DNA from: Saprospiraceae bacterium
GTDB taxonomy: Bacteria; Bacteroidota; Bacteroidia; Chitinophagales; Saprospiraceae
Direction: 5' to 3'
Assembly: GCA_013001595.1 (NCBI GenBank)
Contig: JABDMH010000014.1
Span: 34,416-98,415, forward strand
DNA length: 64,000 nucleotides
Made by a program: the position numbers and the translations under genes. The notes beneath the pieces were generated by a model, which was not told the DNA's origin, searched no databases, and saw only the letters and a list, made by a program, of their open reading frames with translations. Positions 53,524 through 63,382 of the stretch are shown piece after piece (positions within the stretch are counted from its first letter, which is position 1; the number at the start of each line of letters is the position of its first letter).

Positions 53524-54810
53524 ATGATCACCACCGAGTCACCACTGGTACGGCTATACCATATGACCATGCTAATCTTTGCGTTATTCTTACTGAACAG
53601 CTGCCTATCGACCAACGATAGCCATAATGTAAAAATCACTCCTAATCAATTTGATGGTACCGATACGGAGCGGATTCAACAGGCTATTGATGCCGCTGCC
53701 GGTAACATGAACAAAGTATTCATTTCATTTAATCAGTTGAATGGCAAACATGAATGGATCCTGGATAGTGCCCTCTTGCTCCCAAGTGATCTGACGATTG
53801 TTCTAGACAACTGTACACTGCAACTTTCTGACAGTTGCCGAGACAACTTATTTAGGAGTGGCAATGTAGGTGCTGGAATTACAAAGCCAGCGTGGCGAGA
53901 AAATATCAGAGTAATTGGAATCGGCGATGTGCATCTGAAGGGTGCTAACAACCCTCGATCTACAGGTGATGGGCATCGAACATTGACCTTAGACCCAGCT
54001 GCGGAGAAAAACGCTGGAAACTGGCGCGTGAGCTATGGAAGCGATGCGGATAAGGAAGGAATGAAGCAAAAGGGTGACTGGCGAAATATTATGATCCTGA
54101 TGTCCTATGTGCATCATTTTGTGCTGAAGAATGTAACGATCGAAAATGCACATGGTTGGGCAGTTAGTTGTGAGCGAACCACTGATGCTGATATATCTGA
54201 CATCCGTTTAAATTGTCCCGAGACACAAATAATTGCAGGCAGACCAGTTTTCATTGCCAACCGAGATGGAATAAATCTACGCCATGGTTGCAAGAACTTT
54301 CGCATAAATAATATTTCTGGCGTAACCGGTGACGATTTCATCGCCCTGTCTATCTTGGGTCTGGATGCGGAAGACCCAATCGGGGGAAGCATTCATTCGA
54401 CCATGGTTTCGAGTAAAGCCTGGCGGGGAATTGAAGACAATACAGAAAATGTATTCATCACTAATATTGTATGTCAAAGTTCAACACGGGGAGTAGCAAT
54501 CCGGGCAAACGATCAGGCTAGTATTCATCATGTGTTCGTGGATGGGCTCCGTTTTCGAGGAGGGTACAATGCCATGCTGATTGGAGGTAAGGGTTATGGT
54601 AAGGATTCTCAGCCAGGAAAAATCCACAACATCCACGCTATGAATATCAGCGGCGATGGACAATCGTTGATCCAAATAGAAGAGGCCATTGCAGATTGCA
54701 GTATTACTCAGGGAGTTTTCTGGGGAAAGGGAGATCAAATCGTTCAACACAAAAAGATCGACGCTACTGAAACAACCAATGTACTTCTTAAGAATTTAGT
54801 ACACCTGTAA
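53524..54810 (+). CDS. GH28-like beta-helix lipoprotein
   Basis: 428 residues; an internal ATG at 53563 or 53569 would give a tighter lipoprotein signal ending LLNSC. Right-handed beta-helix with GH28 hallmarks NRDGINLRHGCKNF and GVTGDDFIAL, giving catalytic Asp candidates; but the GHG and RIK motifs are altered (RGVAIRAND). This makes classical polygalacturonase activity less certain. Likely acts on a charged glycan in the periplasm or at the outer membrane. Confidence 0.72.
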   Translation: MITTESPLVRLYHMTMLIFALFLLNSCLSTNDSHNVKITPNQFDGTDTERIQQAIDAAAGNMNKVFISFNQLNGKHEWILDSALLLPSDLTIVLDNCTLQLSDSCRDNLFRSGNVGAGITKPAWRENIRVIGIGDVHLKGANNPRSTGDGHRTLTLDPAAEKNAGNWRVSYGSDADKEGMKQKGDWRNIMILMSYVHHFVLKNVTIENAHGWAVSCERTTDADISDIRLNCPETQIIAGRPVFIANRDGINLRHGCKNFRINNISGVTGDDFIALSILGLDAEDPIGGSIHSTMVSSKAWRGIEDNTENVFITNIVCQSSTRGVAIRANDQASIHHVFVDGLRFRGGYNAMLIGGKGYGKDSQPGKIHNIHAMNISGDGQSLIQIEEAIADCSITQGVFWGKGDQIVQHKKIDATETTNVLLKNLVHL

Positions 54811-54868
54811 TGTATACCGGTTTACAGCTTTTATCAATGTCTTATCTAAAGGCCAGCCTAAACCATGG

Positions 54869-57193
54869 TTAATCTACGAACACTATTTTTCTCTGTATTA
54901 ATTGATTTTCTTGCTTGAGACGTAGGAAATATATGCCCGGAGCAAGGCGCGGAAGATCGACTATCCAAGACGCCCCCTGAACCAACTCTCTCTCAAATAT
55001 CATCCTACCTGCCGGTGTGACTATGGCAAGCTCTAAGTCGCCTGGCAACTCTGATGCAATGCTAAACATCCCTTGTGTTGGATTGGGAAAAACTCTGATT
55101 TGCTTACTGGATATTCCGCTTTCCGTACTGGTGGGCTGATCCAAACTAGTCATTACCGCTGCAGCATCTACCTTACCATACCCCCATATTTGGTTAGGCA
55201 AATCTCCGGTAAATTCATCCTCCACTGCATTTATTTCCAAAAGATCTTTCACATCGCTGGGAGTCAACTCAGGGTTATTTTGCAGCATCAATGCAACGAT
55301 ACCAGCTACCAGGGGAGCTGCAGAAGAGGTGCCCCTACCGACGCTGAATGGCCATGAACCATCGTCTTCCTTTGCAATGCTATCTACGCGGAAAGACTCG
55401 TCAAAAGCTTGGTAGTAGGAGCTCTGAGCCGATGCTATTAAACCTCCAGGTGCCGAAATATCTGGTTTGATCCTGCCATCCAATGTAGGGCCTTGGCTTG
55501 TTCTAAAATACTTGGCACCGATTATTTCCTCCGTACTCAGTGTTTCACCTAGTGTGTTGACGAATGTATTTTTAGAAGTATATGCACCCACCGAAATGAT
55601 CGAATGAGCTGTTCCTCCCAACTCCCCCATAGTTGAACTTGGATTTCCCCCGATTACCCGCACACCATCTATGAATTCAAGTGCACCAACTCCTGAAAGG
55701 TCGGTGAAAAAGGCTTCACCATTATTGTTGGCTGCATAAGCATGTACCGTCCCACGATCAGCTCGGAACCTAAATTGTACAAAGTCATTGTCTAGTAGGT
55801 TTTCCAAGTCAACATTATTCCCCCTAGATTGTGCCGTGTTATCGATGGAAAATTGAGCATGGGCCCGACCATTAATTGGATTGATCTCAATTCCTCCCTC
55901 ATAGGTAAGCGTATCTCCCTCTAGATCTACTATTATACCACTCAATATGGAAATTGGATTTTGCGACGAAAGCATCACTCCCGTCCCCTCGGCCATGTTG
56001 CTACTGGGGTTGAATATTTCTATTCCAACCTCAAAATCTACACCCACTTCTCCCCAAATATCCACCAAAGTCCTACCGGCACTGACTTCATCCGGCCACA
56101 CCAAATAGCTTAATATCTCAGGTTCATTGGCGAAAGTGTGGTCAAAATGCAGATAGAATCCTGAGACATCGCCTTCGTTGCCGACTGCGCCTACAACGAC
56201 TCTACCTGGCCCAGAAAGTGCATCTATAGCTTGATCGGTCAAAGAGGTGCCATCATGAGGTCCAGTATGATGACCTTGGCTCAAATTCACTACGGCAGGC
56301 TTTCCAACGGATTCGGCATATTGAAATACATAGTTGATTCCATCAATCACGCCAGTGTTTAGCCCATCTAACTCTGCTCCCATATTGAGGGAAACCATGA
56401 CAACATCACTGGCAGAAGCAACACCCCTGTATTCACTCGCTAGCTCACCACCAGTACCTGCAGCTATTCCAGCAACACGTGTTCCATGACCATCAAAAGC
56501 GACATCTGCCCCCTCAGCAAGAATTACTTCTTCTGTTTCTAGTTCCTGGCCATAAGTATATCCGGCTGGTGGTGCACGGCGAGAGAAATTCTGCTCCCAT
56601 ACCTTTTTAATCTTTAACTCATTTGTTTCCAGACTATAGAATGTTGGGTGAGTGTAGTCAAATCCAATATCAAGAATTCCTATGACTACGTCTTGGCCTG
56701 TAAAAGGCTGTGACAAATTTTGACCTGCATGTACTTGTGTAACATTGCAGGCTTCTAAAGCCCTGTCCAACTTAGGATAGATCGGTTTAGCAATCTCAAC
56801 GTATTCGATTCCTGGCAATTCGATAAATGCCTTGTACTGCTCAGATGGTATATGAATAGTCAATATCTTACCAAGGTCTGAATTTATCCGTACGTCAAAA
56901 CGGTGTAGCTTGCTCCTATCAAATCCTGCTCTAACCGCAACTATTGCTGGAACATAGGATCGTCCATCCTGTGGATACATTCGATATTTTTCTCGCAACC
57001 TAGCATGAGACACTCCCAGCTCCAATTCTCTGACCAATAGAGCAGCTTCAATACCACAATGCTTGGGCTTAGGGAATCTTAATACTTGACTCGATTGCAT
57101 ACTTGTTTGATCACCATCTGCTGTTTGACCATATGTATGGGAGCATAATGTCATTGAAAATTGAAACCCAATAAGTATGATAAAAAACTTCAT
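54869..57193 (-). CDS. Subtilisin-like serine protease with T9SS sorting domain
   Basis: 774 residues from the ATG at 57193 (an earlier GTG adds three). Sec signal, then an inhibitor-like prodomain (~45-140) and the S8 catalytic triad: Asp175 in GILDIGFDYTHP, His236 in DGHGTRVAGIA and Ser623 in GRGTSSAAPLVAG. A ~200-residue insertion lies between His and Ser. The last ~75 residues (IRVFPNPTQGMFSI to QRKIVFVD) form the type A C-terminal domain that sends proteins through the type IX system to the cell surface. This domain places the organism in Bacteroidota. Confidence 0.92.
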   Translation of the reverse strand: MKFFIILIGFQFSMTLCSHTYGQTADGDQTSMQSSQVLRFPKPKHCGIEAALLVRELELGVSHARLREKYRMYPQDGRSYVPAIVAVRAGFDRSKLHRFDVRINSDLGKILTIHIPSEQYKAFIELPGIEYVEIAKPIYPKLDRALEACNVTQVHAGQNLSQPFTGQDVVIGILDIGFDYTHPTFYSLETNELKIKKVWEQNFSRRAPPAGYTYGQELETEEVILAEGADVAFDGHGTRVAGIAAGTGGELASEYRGVASASDVVMVSLNMGAELDGLNTGVIDGINYVFQYAESVGKPAVVNLSQGHHTGPHDGTSLTDQAIDALSGPGRVVVGAVGNEGDVSGFYLHFDHTFANEPEILSYLVWPDEVSAGRTLVDIWGEVGVDFEVGIEIFNPSSNMAEGTGVMLSSQNPISILSGIIVDLEGDTLTYEGGIEINPINGRAHAQFSIDNTAQSRGNNVDLENLLDNDFVQFRFRADRGTVHAYAANNNGEAFFTDLSGVGALEFIDGVRVIGGNPSSTMGELGGTAHSIISVGAYTSKNTFVNTLGETLSTEEIIGAKYFRTSQGPTLDGRIKPDISAPGGLIASAQSSYYQAFDESFRVDSIAKEDDGSWPFSVGRGTSSAAPLVAGIVALMLQNNPELTPSDVKDLLEINAVEDEFTGDLPNQIWGYGKVDAAAVMTSLDQPTSTESGISSKQIRVFPNPTQGMFSIASELPGDLELAIVTPAGRMIFERELVQGASWIVDLPRLAPGIYFLRLKQENQLIQRKIVFVD

Positions 57194-57425
57194 AAGGAGC
57201 ACTATAAGTGAGTACCAATGGGGACTAAGTCAGACTTTACCTTTATCGCTGAATCCCAATACGGCACTAAATTCAAAAGAACGGGTCTCTCCAAAAACTA
57301 CTTGCTTACGTAGACCAAAAGCAATTCGTTGGATCAATATAGGTCTAAAGGTGCAAACATGAAGGAATTGCCTTCTCACCCATTCGGGTGAGATTAGATA
57401 GGACTTTACTGCTCAAGTCGTTACA

Positions 57426-58709
57426 TTACTTCTCCTCCTGTTCATAGACAACATCTCCCAGGCTATGACTACCGAATTCGTTATTTTCTAAGGTGGGCTC
57501 AGATCCATTGGCATAGATGTATACTGCGGCTTTTTGAGATTGCTTGCCATTTCTAAAGCTGTTTTCCTTCAAAACCAAGTCCATGGCTGGTGAATTAATC
57601 GAGAATCCATACCCTCCACCTTGGACGCCATTGTTCTCAATAATATTCTTTACAAAAGTATTTCTGTGTGGTGCATTACTTTTGCGTTCGTGACGCAAGT
57701 TAACTCCATCACTCCCATTTTCAAAAATGTGATTTTCAGAGAAAATAACATCGGTATCCTTGTGCCCGGTGCAAATTCCAAATCTTTCATTATGGTGAAA
57801 CTTATTTCCTCTGACCTGGCTATGATATGCGCGCCAGCAAATAAAAAGGCCATCGGTATTGCTATGATGGATATTATTGTTTTCTATTATCGAATAAGGA
57901 GAGCCAGTGCCTGGATGAAGTCCAGTATTTCCACTGCCGCTGATCTCACTGTTGCGGATGGTTACATGCTCAGTGATCTGCCAACTAATGCCTTCGCCAT
58001 TAAAGTCTTTCACGTGCACACTATCTACTGTGACATGCTTTGATCTTAGGACCAATATTCCAGCACTATTGCAACCATCCGCTAAAAAATTTTCCGATCC
58101 ATTTCCATCGGCCGTCAAATTTGATATGTATACGTTTTCCAGACCAATGACCTCAATGACAGACGAAGCGTCAGAAATGTACCCATTGCGATCTGATCGG
58201 TAATCACGAATCAATCCATCAGAGATATAAATCACATTGTCCTGTATGTCGGTGACGTAGGCCGCAGACACATTCCAGCACGAGCTATTGTCTTCATCAC
58301 TGATCTGTACCTTCATACCAATCCTAAAACCCTCCACGTCTTCCACGGTTAATTTCAGTTCGCCGTAGTCTGCATCGACGATAAACCTAGTTTGGACTCC
58401 GGTGCCTTTCCTCAATATCGTGCCTTTCCCAGCACCCTGCAGTGTCACATTTGATCGCATTCGAATTGGAGCATTGATCTTGAAGATGCCCTCGGTTAAT
58501 TTTATCGTACCGCCTACCTTAGCTAAGGCGTCGATGGCGAATTGAATGGACTGATTACTAAAACCAGCGACATCAGCCATACTGCTCCCGACAGTCACTG
58601 TTCTTTTTGCGAACCTCGGAGTCACCAAGGCATCAACGTGATCCACTTCTTGCTGAGCAACTAGCGAGCTGTAGCAAATGATCGATAGAAAAAGACTAAG
58701 TAATTTCAT
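57426..58709 (-). CDS. Secreted right-handed beta-helix protein
   Basis: 427 residues with a Sec signal (ends LVAQQ). The main body has parallel beta-helix coils with repeated I/N and NNxI turns (ISGSGNTGLHPGTGSPYSIIENNNIHHSNTDGL), as in pectate lyase 3/9 and related glycan lyases. Candidate catalytic residues cannot be fixed by sight. It may be a polysaccharide lyase, epimerase or binding protein. It is encoded 231 bp upstream of the protease gene on the same strand. Confidence 0.7.
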   Translation of the reverse strand: MKLLSLFLSIICYSSLVAQQEVDHVDALVTPRFAKRTVTVGSSMADVAGFSNQSIQFAIDALAKVGGTIKLTEGIFKINAPIRMRSNVTLQGAGKGTILRKGTGVQTRFIVDADYGELKLTVEDVEGFRIGMKVQISDEDNSSCWNVSAAYVTDIQDNVIYISDGLIRDYRSDRNGYISDASSVIEVIGLENVYISNLTADGNGSENFLADGCNSAGILVLRSKHVTVDSVHVKDFNGEGISWQITEHVTIRNSEISGSGNTGLHPGTGSPYSIIENNNIHHSNTDGLFICWRAYHSQVRGNKFHHNERFGICTGHKDTDVIFSENHIFENGSDGVNLRHERKSNAPHRNTFVKNIIENNGVQGGGYGFSINSPAMDLVLKENSFRNGKQSQKAAVYIYANGSEPTLENNEFGSHSLGDVVYEQEEK

Positions 58710-58976
58710 TTTTGTGCAATTATATTTCCCAATAATATATAAAATTTGATCAGCCCAATCATGTCTGATAGATGAAAGTGCTAACTATTCTCTAGTTTGA
58801 CAATATCCCTACAGGTGAACCTTGAAATAGACGCCCGGGTTGATAATGATACCCAACCTCAAAATCAGTATTAAAACGATAGTTAGTACACCGTCTGCTG
58901 AAAGTTTCTCGCTAATTTGAAAATAGTCTTATCTGACAGCGCCTGACCGTCTAAGCTCTTTGGATGGGCATCAAAA

Positions 58977-58996
58977 CGCCAGGACATGTCCTGGCG
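58977..58996. repeat. 20-bp perfect palindrome
   Basis: CGCCAGGACATGTCCTGGCG is its own reverse complement. It lies in the 352-bp gap between the isomerase gene end and the beta-helix gene start, both on the minus strand. It may be a dimeric-regulator site or a strong cruciform. A T-tract is missing, so terminator function is less likely. Nothing else was found in the gap. Confidence 0.55.
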
Positions 58997-59061
58997 AAGC
59001 CTTGTAACGTACTATAAGGCCAAGAGGGCTAATGTCTCAGTTGGTTGTTTACTGAGCAGCG

Positions 59062-59946
59062 TCAGATTTCTAGGTACTTCTTCAATAGTTTCTTTCCTTG
59101 CATTATAGCTTCCCGCCCACTTGATTCAATGCCATACCAACCTCGATATCCCTTATCATGACACATCTTTATCAACTTAGCAGACAACTCTTCCGTTGGT
59201 TGATTTCGATAGGACATTCCTACAGCCCAGGGAAGCATCTTATCCAGATAATTTACATTATCAAAATCATCAGAAGGACTTCGCCAATCCGGATATGAAC
59301 CAAAGTACAGGTTATCAACTTCTTTCAGAAGTGCTACCATCCAATCGGCATCATTAGAGATGCCTCCATGATTTTCAATACATACGCTGATACCAGCTGG
59401 AATGGCATATTCCAAGAGCATTTGATAGGATTCAGCCGACCACTTTAATGCATCATCTTTGTCCACATTTTCCGGTCCTCGGCAGTTTGTTCTTATCGCC
59501 TTACAACCTAGATAATGTGCAATATCAATCCATTTCTTATGATTAATCACAAACTGCTTCCTTAATTCTGCTGTAGGTTCACAGCCATCTCCTTCATTAT
59601 CCACCATGATCAAGACCATCTCTACACCATGATCTGCAGCATTTTGCTTTAGCCTATTGAGGTAGTTTACTGTAGGAACTTCAAATAGCGTATTGACGAA
59701 TTCAATTCCATTTAATCCAAAGTCCTCCCTGGCTATTCGTGGAAAATCTAGGTTGCTCCATTTACCATCTCTAATCTCTTGCACAAGTGCCCATTGGGCC
59801 AGCGAAATATCATCATATGTCATTGGTGAACTAGTCATCATGGTCGAATTTAAATCTAAAGTTGGGACAACGATGGTAGCTGCTCCGGCTAGAGCAGCAT
59901 TACTCAAAAAATCCCTGCGAGTATAAGGCTTTTGTGTTTGCTTCAT
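59062..59946 (-). CDS. Tat-exported sugar isomerase/epimerase-like TIM barrel
   Basis: 294 residues from the ATG at 59946 with a Tat signal (TRRDFLSNAALAGAA). TIM-barrel strands match xylose isomerase-like sugar phosphate isomerase/epimerases: GLNGIEFVNTLFEV, GCKAIRTNCRGPEN, ISVCIENHGG and the C-terminal YRGWYGIESSG. Glu and His metal ligands are present in those strands. Tat export places it in the periplasm beside the oxidoreductase encoded 13 bp upstream, with which it forms an operon. Confidence 0.82.
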   Translation of the reverse strand: MKQTQKPYTRRDFLSNAALAGAATIVVPTLDLNSTMMTSSPMTYDDISLAQWALVQEIRDGKWSNLDFPRIAREDFGLNGIEFVNTLFEVPTVNYLNRLKQNAADHGVEMVLIMVDNEGDGCEPTAELRKQFVINHKKWIDIAHYLGCKAIRTNCRGPENVDKDDALKWSAESYQMLLEYAIPAGISVCIENHGGISNDADWMVALLKEVDNLYFGSYPDWRSPSDDFDNVNYLDKMLPWAVGMSYRNQPTEELSAKLIKMCHDKGYRGWYGIESSGREAIMQGKKLLKKYLEI

Positions 59947-59959
59947 CAACTAAATGTAT

Positions 59960-61477
59960 TTAAAGTTCCCAGCCTTTTCTATAGGTGCGTGATAAAAATT
60001 TGTTGGCTGACTCATCATTTGTAATTTTCATAGATTCAGAATCATAGACGACCTTGTTCCCCGCTCGAAGTGCTACGGCGGCCAAATTAATCGTTTCGGT
60101 GACTGTACCAGCATAAGTAAAACTACCTGGAGCTTCAATATCCTCCTTGATAGCTTTGACCCATGTATCTGAACGACGTTCTCGCACTCGTTCAGGCACT
60201 TCCTTTTCTCCTTCATAGGCCTTCATGACTCGAGAGGGAATGATCTCGGGCTTCTCACCTCGAAATCCCGCAAGGATTTTCCCACGATCACCAACGAACA
60301 TCATACCTTCATTTGGCATATCTCGGTTGTCTTCTTTTAGTTCCTCGGGGACGAAAGGTTTCATCCCTCCATCATACCATAGGAGATCAAAAGCAGGTAA
60401 ATTCTTCTGCGTTGGAAATTCGAATTGAATCAGGCAAGACAGCGGAAATGAGACATCATTCTCTACCCATTTGTAACTATTACCATCTACATAACGATGA
60501 GTCGTTCCATATGCCTTGGCACTAATTGGTGCGACATCTATCCCCATGCTTAAGAACAATGGAAATAGACTGTAGTGACCCATATCTGCTATGCTTCCAC
60601 CTCCAAAGTCATACCATCCACGGAATCGATTGTGCGTATAGAAAGAATGATAAGGAATATCTGGAACAGGGCCCAGCCACAGCTCCCAATTGAAACCTTT
60701 AGGTATAGGTGCCTCTTCTTTGGGGCGCGAGGGCCATTGTTCCCACACAGGACGATAGGACCAATTGTGGATTTCCTTTAAGTTACCAATTGTTCCTTCT
60801 TTGATCCACTTAAGTACTAGCTCATACTCCGGCCTGTGACTCCAAGCTAACAAGTGGGTCTTTACCCCACTTTTCTTGGCCGTCTCAATAGTCAATCTGC
60901 CTTCTGCCATGCGATTGGCTATTGGCTTATGCGTAATCACATGCTTGCCTTCCTTCATTGCTGCTATCGCCAAATGAGCATGGTGGTGATCTGGTGTCAT
61001 AATCTTTACAGCGTCTATATCAGACTCTTTGGCGAGGAGCTCGCGATAATCCTCAAACGCAGTACAACCATTGTAGGTACCTGAAGGCATATGCTTTGCA
61101 TAATAAGCTTCGACATACTCCTTGCCAATGTCTCTTCCCCCCGGGATTCCATCATAGGTGCTACCCCAATCGGGTTCATTCAATGTCTTACGAATGGAAT
61201 CCCGAATCCCGTGAGCTGACCAGTCCAAATAGTCTGTTGTGAGTGTATTGACATCGCAGACAGAAGCCACATGTATATGCGGATTCTCCAACATTCCAGG
61301 CAGTTCTCTAAGACCTTGGGTTCCACACCCTATGTTTGCCACCGTGATTTTATCTGATGGTGGAATGAAACCTTTGCCACCTAGAACATGTCTGGGAACG
61401 AGAGAAATGGTAGCAGCGGTAGTTACTGCCGATCCAAGAAATTTCCTCCGATCCATTGAGCTCTTAAAATTCGCCAT
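59960..61477 (-). CDS. Gfo/Idh/MocA-family oxidoreductase, Tat-exported
   Basis: 505 residues with a Tat signal (DRRKFLGSAV). Rossmann start ITVANIGCGTQGLRELPGM, catalytic Lys block KHVITHKPIANRMAEG, and a C-terminal domain with a conserved FGGGSIADMGHYSL segment. The fold and export mirror the 20218-21597 protein, but the two are only distantly alike. Together with the isomerase downstream (13 bp) it probably converts a sugar derivative in the periplasm. Confidence 0.87.
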   Translation of the reverse strand: MANFKSSMDRRKFLGSAVTTAATISLVPRHVLGGKGFIPPSDKITVANIGCGTQGLRELPGMLENPHIHVASVCDVNTLTTDYLDWSAHGIRDSIRKTLNEPDWGSTYDGIPGGRDIGKEYVEAYYAKHMPSGTYNGCTAFEDYRELLAKESDIDAVKIMTPDHHHAHLAIAAMKEGKHVITHKPIANRMAEGRLTIETAKKSGVKTHLLAWSHRPEYELVLKWIKEGTIGNLKEIHNWSYRPVWEQWPSRPKEEAPIPKGFNWELWLGPVPDIPYHSFYTHNRFRGWYDFGGGSIADMGHYSLFPLFLSMGIDVAPISAKAYGTTHRYVDGNSYKWVENDVSFPLSCLIQFEFPTQKNLPAFDLLWYDGGMKPFVPEELKEDNRDMPNEGMMFVGDRGKILAGFRGEKPEIIPSRVMKAYEGEKEVPERVRERRSDTWVKAIKEDIEAPGSFTYAGTVTETINLAAVALRAGNKVVYDSESMKITNDESANKFLSRTYRKGWEL

Positions 61478-61800
61478 AGTATGAATTTGGATTCAATGAT
61501 TGATCTATGTTTTTCCTTTAACTCGACCATCTTTATGGAGGATATTAAGATAATTAAAATTGGACATGGATTTCACCATTCTTAAAAGAAACTTATCTCC
61601 CTAAATCATCATTTCAAATAAGGGTCGTGCTGCCCCCCAGCTAGTTATCTTATACTTTCTAAAAAATCAAATGACCCCCGAATAAATATCGTACTTTACA
61701 AGTACTCTCCAGGTTCAACTAAATGAAGTTGTTTATTAAGACCTATTGCGCTGTCAGTAGGAAGTCACCGACATCGCGGCATCATATTATACCACACAAA

Positions 61801-61817
61801 TGCAATATTCCATTGCA
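61801..61817. promoter_or_regulatory. Short inverted repeat near the dioxygenase start
   Basis: TGCAAT-ATTCC-ATTGCA, a perfect 6-bp inverted repeat, 15 bp before the dioxygenase ATG. It could be an operator or an mRNA hairpin that affects translation. The rest of the 354-bp gap 61478-61831 shows nothing else. Confidence 0.35.
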
Positions 61818-61831
61818 GCAAAAGAATACTT

Positions 61832-62716
61832 ATGAAAAGGAAAGATTTTATTCAAAAGTCTTCAATTCTTGCATTTAGTACGAGCGCTTTTGGTCTGATA
61901 CGATGGAATGGGGAAAACTATGTGGGAGATACACCAACTACATCTGACATTCTTGGACCGTTTTACCGGCCAGGGGCACCCTTCAGAAATAATATTATAC
62001 CTGTAAATTCAAAAGGTACCCCACTTAATCTCAGGGGTATTGTGTTAGGAGATGATGGAAAAACACCATTGGAAGATGCCATCGTCGAGATCTGGCAGTG
62101 TGACGAGAATAGATACTACGATAACACTTCAGATGATTTTCGCTTTCGAGGTGCACTCCGAACCAATGCAGACGGCCGATACCACTTTAATACGATCGTA
62201 CCTGTGCCATACAAAGTGGATATGGACGACGACGATTCTTCCTGGCGACCTGCTCATATACATATGAGAATATCAAGTGAGGCACAACAGGATTTGGTGA
62301 CTCAAATATATCTGAAGGGTGATCAATACATTGATACAGATGCCAGTGCTTCGTCACCAGACGCCATACACCGAATACTGGATTTAACTAGAAATGCAGA
62401 TAATGAGCAAGAATTAATATTTGATGTGGTTATGACTGAGAACATCCCCTTGAGTGATGAGGTTTATCAAAAAATCACCGGACTATATCAAACAGAAAGA
62501 AATATAATCGAGTACATAAAAAGTGATGATCTACTCCTGGTAAAGAAAAATGGACAAATTGTAAGAAGCTTGAAGTATGTGGGTAACAATACTTTTGAAG
62601 GCATCAATGGCAATCCCAAAGTAAGTTTTCGACTATTCTCAGATGGCAAAGTGGAAGCGATCACTCACTGGGGCCATGGAAAGAAATCCGCTGGAAGTAA
62701 ATTTTTGAAGTACTAG
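61832..62716 (+). CDS. Intradiol ring-cleavage dioxygenase, exported, with C-terminal extension
   Basis: 294 residues. The KRKDFIQKSS start resembles a Tat-type signal. The Fe(III) ligands are complete: Tyr96 in WQCDENRYYDN, Tyr127 in NTIVPVPYKVD, His142 and His144 in RPAHIHMRIS. The domain ends near residue 215; the last ~75 residues (KSDDLLLVKKNGQIVRSLKYV) form an extra beta-rich tail not found in catechol or protocatechuate dioxygenases. Secreted intradiol enzymes of unknown substrate occur in Bacteroidota. No pca or cat pathway gene lies nearby, so a role in aromatic breakdown is not supported. Confidence 0.82.
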   Translation: MKRKDFIQKSSILAFSTSAFGLIRWNGENYVGDTPTTSDILGPFYRPGAPFRNNIIPVNSKGTPLNLRGIVLGDDGKTPLEDAIVEIWQCDENRYYDNTSDDFRFRGALRTNADGRYHFNTIVPVPYKVDMDDDDSSWRPAHIHMRISSEAQQDLVTQIYLKGDQYIDTDASASSPDAIHRILDLTRNADNEQELIFDVVMTENIPLSDEVYQKITGLYQTERNIIEYIKSDDLLLVKKNGQIVRSLKYVGNNTFEGINGNPKVSFRLFSDGKVEAITHWGHGKKSAGSKFLKY

Positions 62717-62868
62717 CGAAGTATCCGGGGAACAGTTCGAATTTTGATAATTGAATTTGTCTTTTCATAAGACTATGTACCTGCGACTTGTTTTGCAAAT
62801 TCTCAATGAGAAACCCTCTTTTTTCTAGTAGCAACGGAAAAACATGCTAGTTCATTCACATCAGAAAA

Positions 62869-63361
62869 GATGAGCGCAAGATTTCCTGGCTATAGAAAAA
62901 AATCCTTAAGGAAGCAATGCCGCACTGAGATGTGGTAGTGGAGCACATTGGTAGTACTGCTGTCCCAGAATTGGTAGCTAAACCAATCATTGATATTCAT
63001 ATCGCCTTTGATCATCCTCTCGGATTTGATGAATTTGGAGGCCTTAGATTACAGACACAATGGCGATCAGGGCATCAAGGACCGAGAAGCCTTCAAACGG
63101 ACCGATTCCCTGCGGCAGCATCTAGTATTAGACATCATTCCTCATCACCTATATGTATGTCCAAGTCACAGTGAAGAATTCAAGTGCCATCTACGTTCAC
63201 GCAATATCTTGAGAAAGGACGACCATGCGCGCAAAACTTACCTAGCGATGAAATCACGCATGGCTGAAGAGGAGAATCAAGACTGCAATAGGTATGTGGC
63301 TCTCAACGAAATATTGTCAAAAGACTGGATTTATCACCTTATAGATACTAGATCAACCTGA
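62869..63361 (+). pseudogene. Decayed GrpB/UPF0157-family gene
   Basis: Reading from 62869 gives KILKEAMPH, then VVVEHIGSTAVPELVAKPIIDIHIA, the GrpB-family hallmark, but stops occur at 62893 (TAG) and 62926 (TGA). Near 63010-63045 the frame must shift by one base; afterwards the other frame gives GDQGIKDREAFKR and HHLYVCPSHSEEF, also GrpB blocks, to a stop at 63361. Three lesions show the gene is dead. The family is a nucleotidyltransferase-like protein of unclear role. Confidence 0.8.
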
Positions 63362-63382
63362 GCTATCCTATGACAAACACAG

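Noticed and set aside
58929..59070. Imperfect inverted repeat flanking the palindrome and overlapping the isomerase stop
   Set aside because: Arms are short and one overlaps coding sequence; likely chance.
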